64,000 bases of DNA from JABSQH01 sp039177505. GTDB lineage: Bacteria; Actinomycetota; Acidimicrobiia; Acidimicrobiales; Ilumatobacteraceae. Below the pieces are notes generated by a model. The model ran no database searches. It saw only the letters and a program-made list of their open reading frames with translations, and had not been told where the DNA came from. The stretch covers positions 1 to 64,000 of the forward strand of contig JBCDFR010000016.1 of the NCBI GenBank assembly GCA_039177505.1. Direction: 5' to 3'. Position numbers and translations under genes: made by a program. Shown one piece after another: positions 43,863 to 53,217 of this stretch. Within the stretch, counting starts at the first letter, position 1, and each line of letters begins with the position of its first letter.

Positions 43863-44311
43863 CGGTCCCCGGGTGATGTGAACGGAGCGAACACTGCGTC
43901 GTCGTCAGCGAAGGCTTTGAACTCGAGTGCGTTTCCTGCCGGGTCGCGGAGGAACATGGTCGATTGTTCACCCGGTGTCCCGCGAAAGCGCGTTCTCGGC
44001 TCGACCACGAAGTCGGTCCCCGCTTCTGACAGTCGATCGGCGAGCACCTGCCATGACGGCGGGTCGAGAATCACGCCGAAGTGAGGCACCGGCACGTCGT
44101 CGCCGTCGACTGAGTTGCTGATGTCGGCAGCGCGGCGGCCGATGAGCTGGTCGTCGAGATGTGCCACGACCTGATGGCCGTACAGATCGAAGTCGATCCA
44201 GTGTGTCGACGAGCGACCCTCTGGGCACCTGAGCAACTCGCCATAGAAACGGCGGGCGCGGTCGAGATCGTCGACAGGGATCGCAAGGTGAAACCTCGGA
44301 CGATCCGACAC
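43859..44311 (-). CDS. VOC-family (glyoxalase-like) protein
   Basis: A 150-residue vicinal-oxygen-chelate protein with two beta-alpha-beta-beta-beta modules. RPRFHLAIPVDDLDRARRFY begins module 1 and HFGVILDPPSW begins module 2, with the terminal Glu in GNALEFKAF as a metal ligand candidate. GTG 44311 is chosen because the longer frame overlaps the thioesterase gene. The enzyme is a glyoxalase, dioxygenase or isomerase of unknown substrate. It sits between thioesterase and SpoU genes. Confidence 0.8.
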   Translation of the reverse strand: MSDRPRFHLAIPVDDLDRARRFYGELLRCPEGRSSTHWIDFDLYGHQVVAHLDDQLIGRRAADISNSVDGDDVPVPHFGVILDPPSWQVLADRLSEAGTDFVVEPRTRFRGTPGEQSTMFLRDPAGNALEFKAFADDDAVFAPFTSPGDR

Positions 44312-44318
44312 GGCAGCG

Positions 44319-44756
44319 TCAGTGTGGGAGGACGTAGGTGCCCTGCGCCGTCGCGGTCGGGCGCTCGTCGTTGTCGTCGCACCACACGCGTACGGTGCCG
44401 ACAACGTTGCGGCGGCCGGCGACGTCGAGGTCAGCGCGTGCCCACAGCGTCGTGCCTTGCGCCGGGCGGAGGTAGCGAATGGACAACTCCGACGTCAGCG
44501 CCATCGGCTCGATGCGCCGGGTCGCCCCGAACACGAGGTACCACAATGCTGTATCGGCCAGTCCGAACTGTGTCGGTCCGGACACGAAGCCACCCGGACG
44601 CAGCTCGGCCTCGGTCACGTTGCGCTTGGCGAGGGCCCAGGTGTCACCGAGGTCGACGCACTGATGTGGTGCGCCGGGGAACAGCTCGGTGATCATGGTA
44701 TTGATCTCGCCGACCGATGGCATGGCCACCAGTGGGGAGTCCTGGGTCGCTTGCAT
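44319..44756 (-). CDS. PaaI-type acyl-CoA thioesterase (hotdog fold)
   Basis: A 145-residue hotdog-fold protein. The helix element GFVSGPTQFGLADTALWY and strands LSIRYLRPAQGTTLWARAD match PaaI-like thioesterases, which hydrolyse acyl-CoA. ATG 44756 is the best start; ATG 44723 (MPSVGEIN) would also fit. It leads the minus-strand operon with the VOC and SpoU genes. Its substrate is unknown. Confidence 0.75.
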   Translation of the reverse strand: MQATQDSPLVAMPSVGEINTMITELFPGAPHQCVDLGDTWALAKRNVTEAELRPGGFVSGPTQFGLADTALWYLVFGATRRIEPMALTSELSIRYLRPAQGTTLWARADLDVAGRRNVVGTVRVWCDDNDERPTATAQGTYVLPH

Positions 44757-44905
44757 GGCACGGACGGTATCGGCGCAACCACCCGCCCACCCACCGGGTT
44801 CGTCAAGCATCACCGAGCGTGCTGATGGCACCGCTCGAACCCACGGTTCGTGGCGATCCGTGTGTCCGTTTCGATCTTCTGACAGTCGGCTGGCAGGGTG
44901 GTGCG

Positions 44906-46135
44906 ATGACTGCGCTCGAACGTTGCGTCATCGTGGGTGCCTCGCTGGCCGGATTGCGTGTTGCGGAGACGCTGCGGCAGTCCGCTCAGGTCGGCGACGT
45001 CGTGGTGATCGGTGCCGAACCGCATCGGCCGTACGATCGTCCGCCGCTGTCGAAGAAGGTGCTCTCCGGTGAGTGGGATGCAGAGCGGGCGGTGCTGCGG
45101 CCGCCCGATGCGCTCGATGCGCTCGACGTGACGTGGCGGCTCGGCGAACCAGTGACAGCGCTCCACCTCGACAGACCCGCCCCGACTGTCGAATTCGCTG
45201 GCGGCGACGCTGTAGCTGGCGACGCAGTGTTCATCGCGACCGGCGCACACCCGCGCCGCATTGCCGATGCGGCTGCTCATCCGAACGTCCACGTCCTACG
45301 GAGCCTCGATGACGCACTTGCCCTGCGTGCTGAACTCGACACGTCGAGGCGCCGTGTCGTGGTGGTCGGCGCGGGGTTCATCGGCCTCGAGGTTGCCGCG
45401 ACGGCCCAGCGCTCGGGCCACGACGTGGTGGTCATCGAGGCCGCTGAGGCCCCGCTGATCCGTGGTCTCGGTCGTGAGATGGGAGCGGCGATCGCTGGTT
45501 TGCACCGTGTCGAGGGAGTCGAGGTGCGCTGCGGTGTCCGTATCGAGGGGTTTACTGATCGCGGCGTCGCGGTTCCCGATGGTCTCATCGAGGCCGACGT
45601 GATCGTGTTGGGCATCGGCGCCACTCCGACCACCGATTGGCTCGCTGATTCCGGCGTCGCGCTCGACGACGGCGTGGTCTGCGATGCGTCGCTGCGCGTG
45701 CTCGACACGAACGGGGCGATTGTCCCGCGGGTGTACGCGGCCGGCGACGTGGTGCGGTGGGACCACCCGTCGTACGGCGCCACACGAGTCGAGCACTGGA
45801 CGAATGCTGTCGAGCAGGGCGCACACGCCGCTCAGACTGCGTTGGCGGTTGCCGCCGGCGACGAGCCCGCCCCGTACGAGCCGCTGCCGTTCTTCTGGAG
45901 CGATCAGTTCGATCACCGGATCCAGTTCCTTGGTCACCCTGGCCCGGACGACCACGTCGAGGTGGTCGCCGGCAGCGTCGAGGACGGCAAGTGGCTGGCG
46001 CTGTACACCAATGGCGACCGCCTCACCGGCACGCTCGGGGTCAACGCCCCGAAGTGGGTGATGCCGACGCGCCGGTGGTTCGCCGACAGCATGACCCGCG
46101 AAGGCGCACTCGCCGCCGCCCGCGAACTCACCTGA
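44906..46135 (+). CDS. FAD-dependent ferredoxin/rubredoxin reductase-type oxidoreductase
   Basis: A 409-residue FAD/NAD(P)H enzyme of the ferredoxin reductase (dioxygenase/P450 partner) type. It has two Rossmann motifs (CVIVGASLAGLRVAE and VVVVGAGFIGLEVAA), the PYDRPPLSKKVL element, ATGAHPRR and the second FAD motif YAAGDVVRW, followed by a C-terminal domain with FWSDQFDHRIQFLG. It lacks the CxxxxC of disulfide reductases. It probably passes electrons to a ferredoxin not in this window. ATG 44906 excludes a low-complexity upstream frame. Confidence 0.85.
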   Translation: MTALERCVIVGASLAGLRVAETLRQSAQVGDVVVIGAEPHRPYDRPPLSKKVLSGEWDAERAVLRPPDALDALDVTWRLGEPVTALHLDRPAPTVEFAGGDAVAGDAVFIATGAHPRRIADAAAHPNVHVLRSLDDALALRAELDTSRRRVVVVGAGFIGLEVAATAQRSGHDVVVIEAAEAPLIRGLGREMGAAIAGLHRVEGVEVRCGVRIEGFTDRGVAVPDGLIEADVIVLGIGATPTTDWLADSGVALDDGVVCDASLRVLDTNGAIVPRVYAAGDVVRWDHPSYGATRVEHWTNAVEQGAHAAQTALAVAAGDEPAPYEPLPFFWSDQFDHRIQFLGHPGPDDHVEVVAGSVEDGKWLALYTNGDRLTGTLGVNAPKWVMPTRRWFADSMTREGALAAARELT

Positions 46136-46153
46136 CCCGCCCCGTGGTCCTTC

Positions 46154-46205
46154 CCGAAATACCGGGGATTTCGTGCGCCAAACGCCGGAATACGCGAACA
46201 GAAGC
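46154..46205 (+). repeat. Copy of a dispersed intergenic repeat upstream of lon
   Basis: The sequence from 46154 begins CCGAAATACCGGGGAT and continues to TTCGTGCG, then CGGAATACGCGAACAGAA. It matches the ends and left inner part of the 53815-53939 element (23 of 24 at the terminus, and the CGGAAT-CGCGAACAGAA part). It is the third copy of the end sequence in the window. A CGAACA-N8-TGTTCG inverted repeat at 46195-46214 overlaps it. Confidence 0.65.
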
Positions 46206-46287
46206 GATTGTTCGGGGGTGCTGTTGCTCTGGAATTAAGTAATCATGAGTGGTAGTAAGTCAGAAAGTTCTGGATACCCTCGGGGGC

Positions 46288-48669
46288 ATGTCTGCCACTT
46301 CCACCACACCCGGTGCCGGTGCAATCGACGACCGGCAACCCCGCACCACACTTCCGGTGGTCCATCTCCCAACGGTGGTGCTCCCCGGCGCCGTCGTCAC
46401 GTTGGCGTTGAACGACGACGCCCGCCGCTCCGCTGTCGAGGCGGCGACGTCGAGCGACAACCAGCTGGTGCTCACCGGCGGCGACGAGCGTGAGCTCGGC
46501 GTCTTGGCGCGGGTGCCCAACGTCGGCCAGCTGCCGAACGGTGAAGCCGCGGCGATCGTGAGCGTCGAACGGCGAGCGCACATCGTCGGTCGTCGGGCCG
46601 ACGCAGGCGTCGAGTTCGTCGACGTCGAGGTGGTCGTCGACGTCGCCGCGACGGCGCGCGTCGATGCCGCGATGCGCGAGTTGCGAGCGACGCTGGAGGT
46701 GATCGCGGAGCTGCGCAACTCGCGCCGTCTCCCGGAGATCCTGCGGACGACGAGCGACCCCGGCGGACTCGCTGATGCCGTCGCTGTGTGGGCCGAGTTC
46801 GCCGACGCCGACCGTCTCGTGGTGTTGCGCGCCGTCGATGTGGCCGATCGAGTCGATGCGATCCACGCATGGGCCCGGCGGCACGTGGCCGAGTTGCAAG
46901 TGGCCGAGAGCATCCGCAACGACGTGTCCGAAGGTGTCGACAAACAACAGCGCGAGTGGCTGCTGCGTCAGCAGCTGGCCTCGATTCGCAAAGAACTCGG
47001 TGAGGGTGACGACGACGTCGTCGGCGAATTCCGCGAGCGGCTCGACGGACTCGACGCCCCCGACGGTGTCAAGACAGCGATCGCCAAGGAACTCGATCGA
47101 TTCGAGCGCGTCGGTCAGCAGTCGCCCGAGCACAGTTGGATCCGTACCTGGCTCGACCGCGTGTTCGAGCTGCCCTGGGGTGATCGCAGCGACGACACGC
47201 TCGACCTCGACGCGGCCCGCAGGACGCTCGACGCCGACCACTACGGGCTGACCGACGTGAAGGACCGGATCGTTGAGTTCCTGGCAACGCGCAAGCTGCG
47301 CAGCGAACGTGGCCTCGACCAGCGCGGCGGCGGTGAGTCCACGGCTCGCGGGGAGGGTGCCGTCATCACGCTCGTCGGGCCGCCGGGTGTCGGCAAGACC
47401 AGTCTGGGCGAGTCGATCGCTCGCGCGATGGGCCGGTCGTTCGTGCGTGTTTCGCTCGGCGGCATCCGCGACGAAGCCGAGATCCGCGGCCACCGTCGGA
47501 CATACGTCGGGGCCCAGCCCGGGCGCATCGTTCGTGCCCTGCAAGAGGCCGGCACGATGAATCCGGTGATCCTGCTCGACGAGGTCGACAAGCTCGCTGC
47601 CGGCGGCTGGTCGGGCGACCCGACGGCGGCACTGCTCGAAGTGCTCGATCCGGCGCAGAACCACACGTTCCGCGACCACTACCTCGAGATCGACCTCGAC
47701 CTGTCCGAGGTGGTGTTCTTGGCGACGGCCAACGTCGCCGACACGATTCCCGGACCACTGCTCGACCGGATGGATCTCGTTCGACTGGACGGCTACACCG
47801 AAGACGAGAAGTCGTTCATCGCACGGCGCTACCTGCTCCCGCGCCAGCAGGAGCGGGCTGGGTTGCGTGACGACGAGCTCGCCGTAGCCGATGAGGCGAT
47901 CCTCGAGATCGTCCGCGGCTACACGCGTGAGGCCGGCGTGCGCACGCTCGAACGCGAGCTCGGACGTCTGGTCCGTAAGGTGACGGCCAAGGTGGCGACC
48001 GGAGTGCCGACGCCGATCGACGTCGGTGGCAACGATGTGGTCGACTGGCTTGGACGCGCGAAGGTTGTCGACGAGGTGCCCGAGCGCACCACTACACCCG
48101 GCGTGGCCACTGGTCTCGCCGTGACCGGTGTGGGCGGCGACGTGTTGTTCATCGAGACGACGGCGTTCCCGACCGGACCGGAGATCGAGCCTGGCCTGAC
48201 GCTCACCGGTCAACTCGGCGACGTGATGAAGGAGTCGGCGCAGATCGCGCTCAACTACATCCGCTCGCACGCCGACGAACTCGGGCTCGATGCCGACGTG
48301 TTGCAGCGCCGTTTTCACGTGCACGTGCCTGCCGGTGCGGTGCCCAAGGACGGTCCATCGGCGGGGATCACGATGACCACGGCGCTGATCTCCTTGCTCA
48401 CTGATCGACCGGTGAATCCGCATGTCGGGATGACCGGGGAGATCACGTTGCAAGGTCAGGTGTTGCCGATCGGTGGCGTCAAGCAGAAGGTGCTCGCCGC
48501 GCACCGGATGGGCCTCACCCAGGTGGTGTTGCCAGAACGCAACGGCCCGGACCTCGATGATGTTCCCGAGCGGGTGCGCGAGGCGATGACGTTCCATCTG
48601 GCCTCGAGCTACGACGACGTTGCCACGGTGGCCTTTGGGTCGGCCGCCACCGCAGCGTACGCCGCATAG
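46288..48669 (+). CDS. lon: ATP-dependent protease Lon
   Basis: A 793-residue LonA protease that degrades damaged and regulatory proteins. The N-terminal substrate domain (to about 300) leads to the AAA+ module: Walker A GPPGVGKTSL near residue 365, Walker B ILLDEVDKL, and the pore/arginine parts. The proteolytic domain has Ser in PKDGPSAGITM (about 690) and Lys in GGVKQKVLAAHRMG (about 732). The start is ATG 46288; a GTG at 46249 would add 13 residues. The long open frame on the opposite strand is a shadow. Confidence 0.95.
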   Translation: MSATSTTPGAGAIDDRQPRTTLPVVHLPTVVLPGAVVTLALNDDARRSAVEAATSSDNQLVLTGGDERELGVLARVPNVGQLPNGEAAAIVSVERRAHIVGRRADAGVEFVDVEVVVDVAATARVDAAMRELRATLEVIAELRNSRRLPEILRTTSDPGGLADAVAVWAEFADADRLVVLRAVDVADRVDAIHAWARRHVAELQVAESIRNDVSEGVDKQQREWLLRQQLASIRKELGEGDDDVVGEFRERLDGLDAPDGVKTAIAKELDRFERVGQQSPEHSWIRTWLDRVFELPWGDRSDDTLDLDAARRTLDADHYGLTDVKDRIVEFLATRKLRSERGLDQRGGGESTARGEGAVITLVGPPGVGKTSLGESIARAMGRSFVRVSLGGIRDEAEIRGHRRTYVGAQPGRIVRALQEAGTMNPVILLDEVDKLAAGGWSGDPTAALLEVLDPAQNHTFRDHYLEIDLDLSEVVFLATANVADTIPGPLLDRMDLVRLDGYTEDEKSFIARRYLLPRQQERAGLRDDELAVADEAILEIVRGYTREAGVRTLERELGRLVRKVTAKVATGVPTPIDVGGNDVVDWLGRAKVVDEVPERTTTPGVATGLAVTGVGGDVLFIETTAFPTGPEIEPGLTLTGQLGDVMKESAQIALNYIRSHADELGLDADVLQRRFHVHVPAGAVPKDGPSAGITMTTALISLLTDRPVNPHVGMTGEITLQGQVLPIGGVKQKVLAAHRMGLTQVVLPERNGPDLDDVPERVREAMTFHLASSYDDVATVAFGSAATAAYAA

Positions 48670-48718
48670 TCGATCGGGCACCGCGGCGTACGGGGTTGCG
48701 ACCACGTAGTCTGCGCGG

Positions 48719-49957
48719 ATGGCCTCGCCGAGCCGTCTTTCGCACGTGTGGTCGCGGGTGACCGACCTGCAGGTCGCCCGCGGCCACGGGTGCTACGTCG
48801 TCGATACCGACGGCCACGAGTACCTCGACTTCACTGCTGGTATCGCGCCTGCGACGACGGGTCACAGCCACCCTCGCGTGGTCAAGGCGATCGCCGATCA
48901 GGCGGAGCGGTTTCTCCACGCACCGAACAACGTGTACACCCACGACCTCCTCGAGCCGCTTGCCGACCGGCTGGCCGAGATCACACCGGACGGGATCGAC
49001 TCGTTCTACTTCACCACGTCGGCCGACGAGGCGATCGAGTCGGCGGTCAAGGTCGCCCGCCAGACGACGGCTCGGCCGAACATCGTGGTCTTCGATGGGG
49101 CCTTCCACGGCCGTACGCACTTCACGATGGCGATGTCGACCTCGCGGGCCCTCGACCGCGAGGGGTATGGGCCGCTCCCCGGTGGCGTGTACGTGGCACC
49201 GTTCCCGGACCCACACACCTCCGACCAGGAGTCGGAGATCTCGCGTGCACTGCGCGGACTGGATCGTCTCTTCCTGACCCAGACGCCGGCGTCGGAGGTT
49301 GCCGCGATCGTGCTCGAACCGGTGATCGCCGAACGGGGGTACATCCCGACCCCGGCGGCCTTCATCGCAGGTGTCGCCGAGCGATGCCGGACCCACGGCA
49401 TCTTGCTCATCGTCGACGAGGTGCAGTCAGGGTTCGGACGCACGGGGAAGATGTTCGCCATCGAGTCCCACGACGTGCAGCCCGATCTGATGTGTATGGC
49501 CAAGGGCATCGCGTCGGGGTTCCCCTTTGCGGCGCTCGGGCTGCGTCGTGAGATCGACGAGCACTGGGTGCCCGGGAGTCACGGTGGGTCGTTCGACGGC
49601 AATCCGATGGCCTGCGCCGCAGCGTTGGCGACGATCGACGTGATCACCGAGCCTGGGTTCCTCGACAACGTCGTCGCCCGCGGTACGCAGTTGACCGACG
49701 CCCTCCGCAACTTGCAGCAGCTCGACAATGCCCTGCAGTACGTCCGCGGTCGAGGGTTGATGGTCGCCACCGAGTTCGACGGTCCCGATCGGACCGAGGC
49801 GATCGTCACCCATTGTCTGCGCGAACACCGAGTGATCCTGATGCGTGCGGGCACGCGCAAACGAACCATTCGATGGATGCCGCCGTTGATCGTGTCGTCG
49901 AGCCAGATCGACGAAGCCGTCAGTGCCTTCACCGACGCGATCCGCCACACCGGGTAG
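48719..49957 (+). CDS. Class III aminotransferase (4-aminobutyrate aminotransferase-like)
   Basis: A 412-residue PLP-dependent aminotransferase of the omega-amino-acid group. The family signature LLIVDEVQSGFGRTGK lies near residue 230 and the predicted Schiff-base lysine is in CMAKGIASGFP near 260. GHSHPRVVKAI is an N-terminal landmark. It is most like 4-aminobutyrate or diaminobutyrate aminotransferases; the exact amine is not determinable. The MarR gene starts right at its stop codon. Confidence 0.85.
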   Translation: MASPSRLSHVWSRVTDLQVARGHGCYVVDTDGHEYLDFTAGIAPATTGHSHPRVVKAIADQAERFLHAPNNVYTHDLLEPLADRLAEITPDGIDSFYFTTSADEAIESAVKVARQTTARPNIVVFDGAFHGRTHFTMAMSTSRALDREGYGPLPGGVYVAPFPDPHTSDQESEISRALRGLDRLFLTQTPASEVAAIVLEPVIAERGYIPTPAAFIAGVAERCRTHGILLIVDEVQSGFGRTGKMFAIESHDVQPDLMCMAKGIASGFPFAALGLRREIDEHWVPGSHGGSFDGNPMACAAALATIDVITEPGFLDNVVARGTQLTDALRNLQQLDNALQYVRGRGLMVATEFDGPDRTEAIVTHCLREHRVILMRAGTRKRTIRWMPPLIVSSSQIDEAVSAFTDAIRHTG

Positions 49958-50392
49958 ATGCCCCGACTCGATCGGGAACGTGTCGGCGCGTGGCGCGGGA
50001 TGCAGGCCGTTGTCGGCGAACTCGAACGGGCGATCGACGACGAGTTGCGTGCCGAGTGGGACATCCCGCTCGGGTGGTTCGATGTGTTGGCATCGCTGCA
50101 GCGGCTCGGTGGATTGGCCCGGCCGCATGACGTTGCGGCGGACCTGCGTCTGCCGCCGTCAAGTGTGAGTCGGCGTCTCGATCGGCTGGAGGAGGAAGGT
50201 TGGGTGGCACGCCACCGTCACGTCGATGCCGCCGACCTGCGCGCGGTCGATGTCGAGCTGACGCGCACCGGTCGACGGTTGTGGCGCGAGATGAATGTGA
50301 CGTATCGGCGCGCGCTGCAGTCGGTGTTCAGCGTGAAGCTCGACGACGCCGAGATCACCGCCCTCCGCGCCGTCATCGAAAAGCTCGCGTAG
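49958..50392 (+). CDS. MarR-family transcriptional regulator
   Basis: A 144-residue MarR regulator: helices for dimerisation at both ends, and a winged helix at about 52-105 (PHDVAADLRLPPSSVSRRLD, then LEEEGWVARHRH). It begins immediately after the aminotransferase stop, so they share a transcript and it may regulate amine or other catabolism. No palindrome is seen before the aminotransferase. Confidence 0.85.
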   Translation: MPRLDRERVGAWRGMQAVVGELERAIDDELRAEWDIPLGWFDVLASLQRLGGLARPHDVAADLRLPPSSVSRRLDRLEEEGWVARHRHVDAADLRAVDVELTRTGRRLWREMNVTYRRALQSVFSVKLDDAEITALRAVIEKLA

Positions 50393-50441
50393 GGGGCCGT
50401 CCAAGACTGAGGTGCTCCGACCTGCAGTGAGGCCCGGCCAA

Positions 50442-52271
50442 TCAGGAGAGCCCGGCGTACATCTCCTCGATCTCGTCGGCGTAGCGGGCGTTGACGCCGC
50501 GCCGCTTGAGCTTGGAGGTGGGCGTGAGCATGTCGCTGTCGGGTAGCCACTCTTCGCCGGTGAGCGTGAACCTCTTGATTTGCTCAACCTGCGCGAATTG
50601 GGTGTTGATCTCGTCGACACCCTTTTGCACCTCGGCGATCACGTCAGGATCGGCCGCCAGCTCGGCGAGGCTCTTGTCGCCCTTGCCGTTGGCGGCGGCC
50701 CACACCGGCGTCGCCTCGGGGTCGAGGACGAGGATTGCCGACACGAACTTGCGCTGATCCCCGATCGCTGCGGCCTGGCCGATGACCGGGATCGTCTTGA
50801 GGGCAGCTTCGAGGTTGGCTGGGCTGATGTTCTTGCCGCCGGAGGTGATGATCAGTTCCTTCTTGCGGTCGACGATCTTGATGTAGCCCTCGTCGTCGAT
50901 TTCGCCGATGTCGCCGGAGTGCAGCCAGCCGTCGATGATCGTCTCGGCGGTCTTCTCCTCGGCCTTGAGGTATCCCTGGAAGACGTTGCCGCCGCGACAG
51001 ATCACCTCGCCGTCGTCGGCGATGATCACTTCCATACCGGGCGCGGCGCGTCCGACGGTGCCGGCCTTGTTGCGCTCGGGCGACCAGGTCATCGGGCCTG
51101 TCGACTCCGACATGCCGTAGATCTCCGACAGCGGCACGCCGACGGCATCGAACCACTGCAGCACCGGTACCGGAATCGGCGCTGCGCCGGTGACCGCCAC
51201 GTCGACCGCATCGAGACCGACGAGGCCACGTACCTGGGCGAATGCCGCGGCGTCTAGGAAGTCGAGCGTCGCCTGCTGTTCATCGGAGAAGTCGCCGTCG
51301 AGGTTCGACTCGCGGATCTCGATGGCGGCGCGCACACCGTCGTCGAACTGTGCCTTCTTGTCGGGATCGGCACCGAGGGCGGCGTTCACCCCGTTGTAGA
51401 TCTTCTCCCACACGCGGGGAACCCCGAAGATGATCTGCGGGTGGACCTCTTTCAGGTATGCGGTGAGCTGGTTCGGGTCGGGGCAGCAGTAGACCGAGTA
51501 GCCGAGCATCATCGCTTGGTAGTGGCTCATCGCCCGCTCGGCGATGTGTGCCATCGGCAAGTACGACACCGCGCGCTTGCCGAGGAAGTCGTCGAAGTCG
51601 ATGCAGTCCTTCAGGATCTCGACCGTGTAGACGACGTTGTACTGACTGATCATCACACCCTTGGGTGGGCCGGTGGTACCGGAGGTGTAGATCAAGGTGG
51701 CCAAGTCGTCGGGTGACGTCGCCGCTGCGAGCTCAGCGAGATCGGCGCTGCCCGAGTTCATCAAGTCGCTGGCTGGGTGCACGCCGTCGGGGAGCGGGCC
51801 CTCCGGTGGCTCGATCACGTAGATCTGACGCAGGTTCGGGAGTTCGCCGCGCACCTTGAGGATCCGCTCGAGGAAACCGTTGTCTTCAACGATTGCGATC
51901 TCAGCCTCGGCGTGACCGGCGAGGTATTCGATCTCCTCGGGTGACGAGGAGTTGTAGATGCTCACCGGCGTGGCGCTGAGAAATTGGGCAGCCGCGTCGA
52001 GCCAATGGAAGTCCGGCCGGTTGCGCATCATCAGCAGCATTCGTTGTCCGGATTGCAGCCCGGCGGCTCGAAGACCGGCGGCAGCAGCGGCCACCTGGTC
52101 GGCAAACTGCTGGTAGGTCCAACTGTTCCAACCGTCCTCGGCCTTCATCGAGTGCAACGCAGGGGCGCTGGGGTGGGCCGCAACGAGGTCGACGAAGGCC
52201 TGCGGCACGGTTCGGCCCGCGGACAGGGCGTCGATCTCATCGATGGTGGACAGTGGCTTCAAACCGCTCAT
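50442..52271 (-). CDS. Long-chain fatty-acid-CoA ligase (AMP-forming)
   Basis: A 609-residue acyl-CoA synthetase of the long-chain FadD type, activating fatty acids with ATP and CoA. The P-loop motif YTSGTTGPPKG lies near residue 200, YGMSESTGP near 395, and GWLHSGDIGEID followed by VDRKKELIITSGGKNISP gives the A8 hinge and lysine region. The C-terminal domain KRRGVNARY matches FadD15-like enzymes. ATG 52271 gives a normal start. It would supply the acyl-CoA dehydrogenase and thiolase encoded elsewhere in the window. Confidence 0.9.
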   Translation of the reverse strand: MSGLKPLSTIDEIDALSAGRTVPQAFVDLVAAHPSAPALHSMKAEDGWNSWTYQQFADQVAAAAAGLRAAGLQSGQRMLLMMRNRPDFHWLDAAAQFLSATPVSIYNSSSPEEIEYLAGHAEAEIAIVEDNGFLERILKVRGELPNLRQIYVIEPPEGPLPDGVHPASDLMNSGSADLAELAAATSPDDLATLIYTSGTTGPPKGVMISQYNVVYTVEILKDCIDFDDFLGKRAVSYLPMAHIAERAMSHYQAMMLGYSVYCCPDPNQLTAYLKEVHPQIIFGVPRVWEKIYNGVNAALGADPDKKAQFDDGVRAAIEIRESNLDGDFSDEQQATLDFLDAAAFAQVRGLVGLDAVDVAVTGAAPIPVPVLQWFDAVGVPLSEIYGMSESTGPMTWSPERNKAGTVGRAAPGMEVIIADDGEVICRGGNVFQGYLKAEEKTAETIIDGWLHSGDIGEIDDEGYIKIVDRKKELIITSGGKNISPANLEAALKTIPVIGQAAAIGDQRKFVSAILVLDPEATPVWAAANGKGDKSLAELAADPDVIAEVQKGVDEINTQFAQVEQIKRFTLTGEEWLPDSDMLTPTSKLKRRGVNARYADEIEEMYAGLS

Positions 52272-52397
52272 GTGACCATTGTCGCACGCGTTGGCGAGTT
52301 ACGAAACCAACTTCGCATGTTGTTTGCCGCGATGAGACCATGCGAGTCGTCGAGGCATCGCCGTCCGGTCCGTCGCCGCGTCCCATACGATGGGTGT

Positions 52398-52664
52398 ATG
52401 CCGGCGTTTGGCACCGTCGTGTGGGTCGCAGTCGGGCTGCTGATTGGCTACGTGCTGTGGAAAAGCGGCATTGCCGTGCTCCGTGGCCTCACCTCGATGC
52501 CGCCCGAGCCTCCGCCTGCCGGTGAACTACGCAAGGTGAACCGCAGGTATCGGTGCGATGTCTGCGGTGTTGAACTGAAGTTGACAATGGCGCCAGATGA
52601 GGATCCACCGCCGCCAACGCACTGTCTCGAGGACATGACCGAGGTGGCGCCGCTCTACGAGTGA
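52398..52664 (+). CDS. Small membrane protein with zinc-ribbon tail
   Basis: An 88-residue protein with one N-terminal membrane helix (FGTVVWVAVGLLIGYVLW) and a cytoplasmic tail having CDVCGVEL and a later Cys (HCLEDM), a partial zinc-ribbon. No function is recognised. The longer frame upstream overlaps the ligase gene on the other strand and is not credible. It lies next to crgA and a DnaA-box-like palindrome. Confidence 0.6.
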   Translation: MPAFGTVVWVAVGLLIGYVLWKSGIAVLRGLTSMPPEPPPAGELRKVNRRYRCDVCGVELKLTMAPDEDPPPPTHCLEDMTEVAPLYE

Positions 52665-52681
52665 GCTGGACCCACGGGGTC

Positions 52682-52744
52682 GTTATCCACACAACTGTGG
52701 ATAACTTGGGCAGAACTACACGACTGTGATTTGAGTTGCCCACA
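52682..52744. promoter_or_regulatory. DnaA-box-like palindrome near crgA
   Basis: TTATCCACA (52683-52691) and its reverse TGTGGATAA (52696-52704) form a perfect 10-bp-arm palindrome with a 4-nt centre, both exact DnaA-box consensus. TTGCCCACA at 52736-52744 differs by one base from the mycobacterial-type TTGTCCACA. The palindrome also could be a bidirectional terminator between convergent genes. The rest of the 127-bp gap shows nothing else. Confidence 0.5.
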
Positions 52745-52791
52745 GGTCGGATCGACCGACGGGCGCGGCGATACACCTGGTGGTGGCGTCG

Positions 52792-53154
52792 CTATTGCCA
52801 CTTGGTGGCCGTGTACAGGCCACCGAGGATCAGCGCCAGCCCGACCAGGGTCGGCCAGTTGGACTCGGTGAACACCAGATACCGGGCCATGATGAGCAAG
52901 CCGCCGCCGATCAGCAGCACCAGCATGATCACCGGAATGTACGACGGAGGGATCAGCTGGCGTTTGGTCTGCTTGGGGGTGTAGCGCGACGACGCGTCCA
53001 CGCCGCGGCGTGGGCCTTCGTCGGCCGCGCGCGCCGTGCTCGACGACGAGGCGTTCGAATTCGAGTCGTCGTTCGCCGACGTCGCCGGACGATCGCCCGG
53101 ACGAGTCCCCTTCGGGGTCACGCGGCCGCCCGACTTGCGCTTGGGAGGTGCCAT
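52792..53154 (-). CDS. crgA: Cell division protein CrgA
   Basis: A 120-residue CrgA-type protein, an actinobacterial membrane protein that binds FtsZ and wall synthases at the septum. Residues 1-65 are a basic and Ser-rich disordered lead; two helices follow (IPVIMLVLLIGGGLLIMARY and WPTLVGLALILGGLYTATKW), with the small gap and the C-terminal TATKW seen in CrgA. YTPKQ marks the conserved entry. ATG 53154 is used, since the ORF extends upstream over unlikely sequence. It faces trpG, as in mycobacteria. Confidence 0.85.
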   Translation of the reverse strand: MAPPKRKSGGRVTPKGTRPGDRPATSANDDSNSNASSSSTARAADEGPRRGVDASSRYTPKQTKRQLIPPSYIPVIMLVLLIGGGLLIMARYLVFTESNWPTLVGLALILGGLYTATKWQ

Positions 53155-53217
53155 CGGCGTGCGAGTGTAGGCGATTCTCGCACCGGTGCGGCCACGGTGG
53201 TCGTCCATACTGGTGGT

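Noticed and set aside
46243..48705. 820-codon open frame antisense to lon
   Set aside because: It is the reverse-frame shadow of a GC-rich gene. It has no domain signature, and lon is intact with all catalytic residues.
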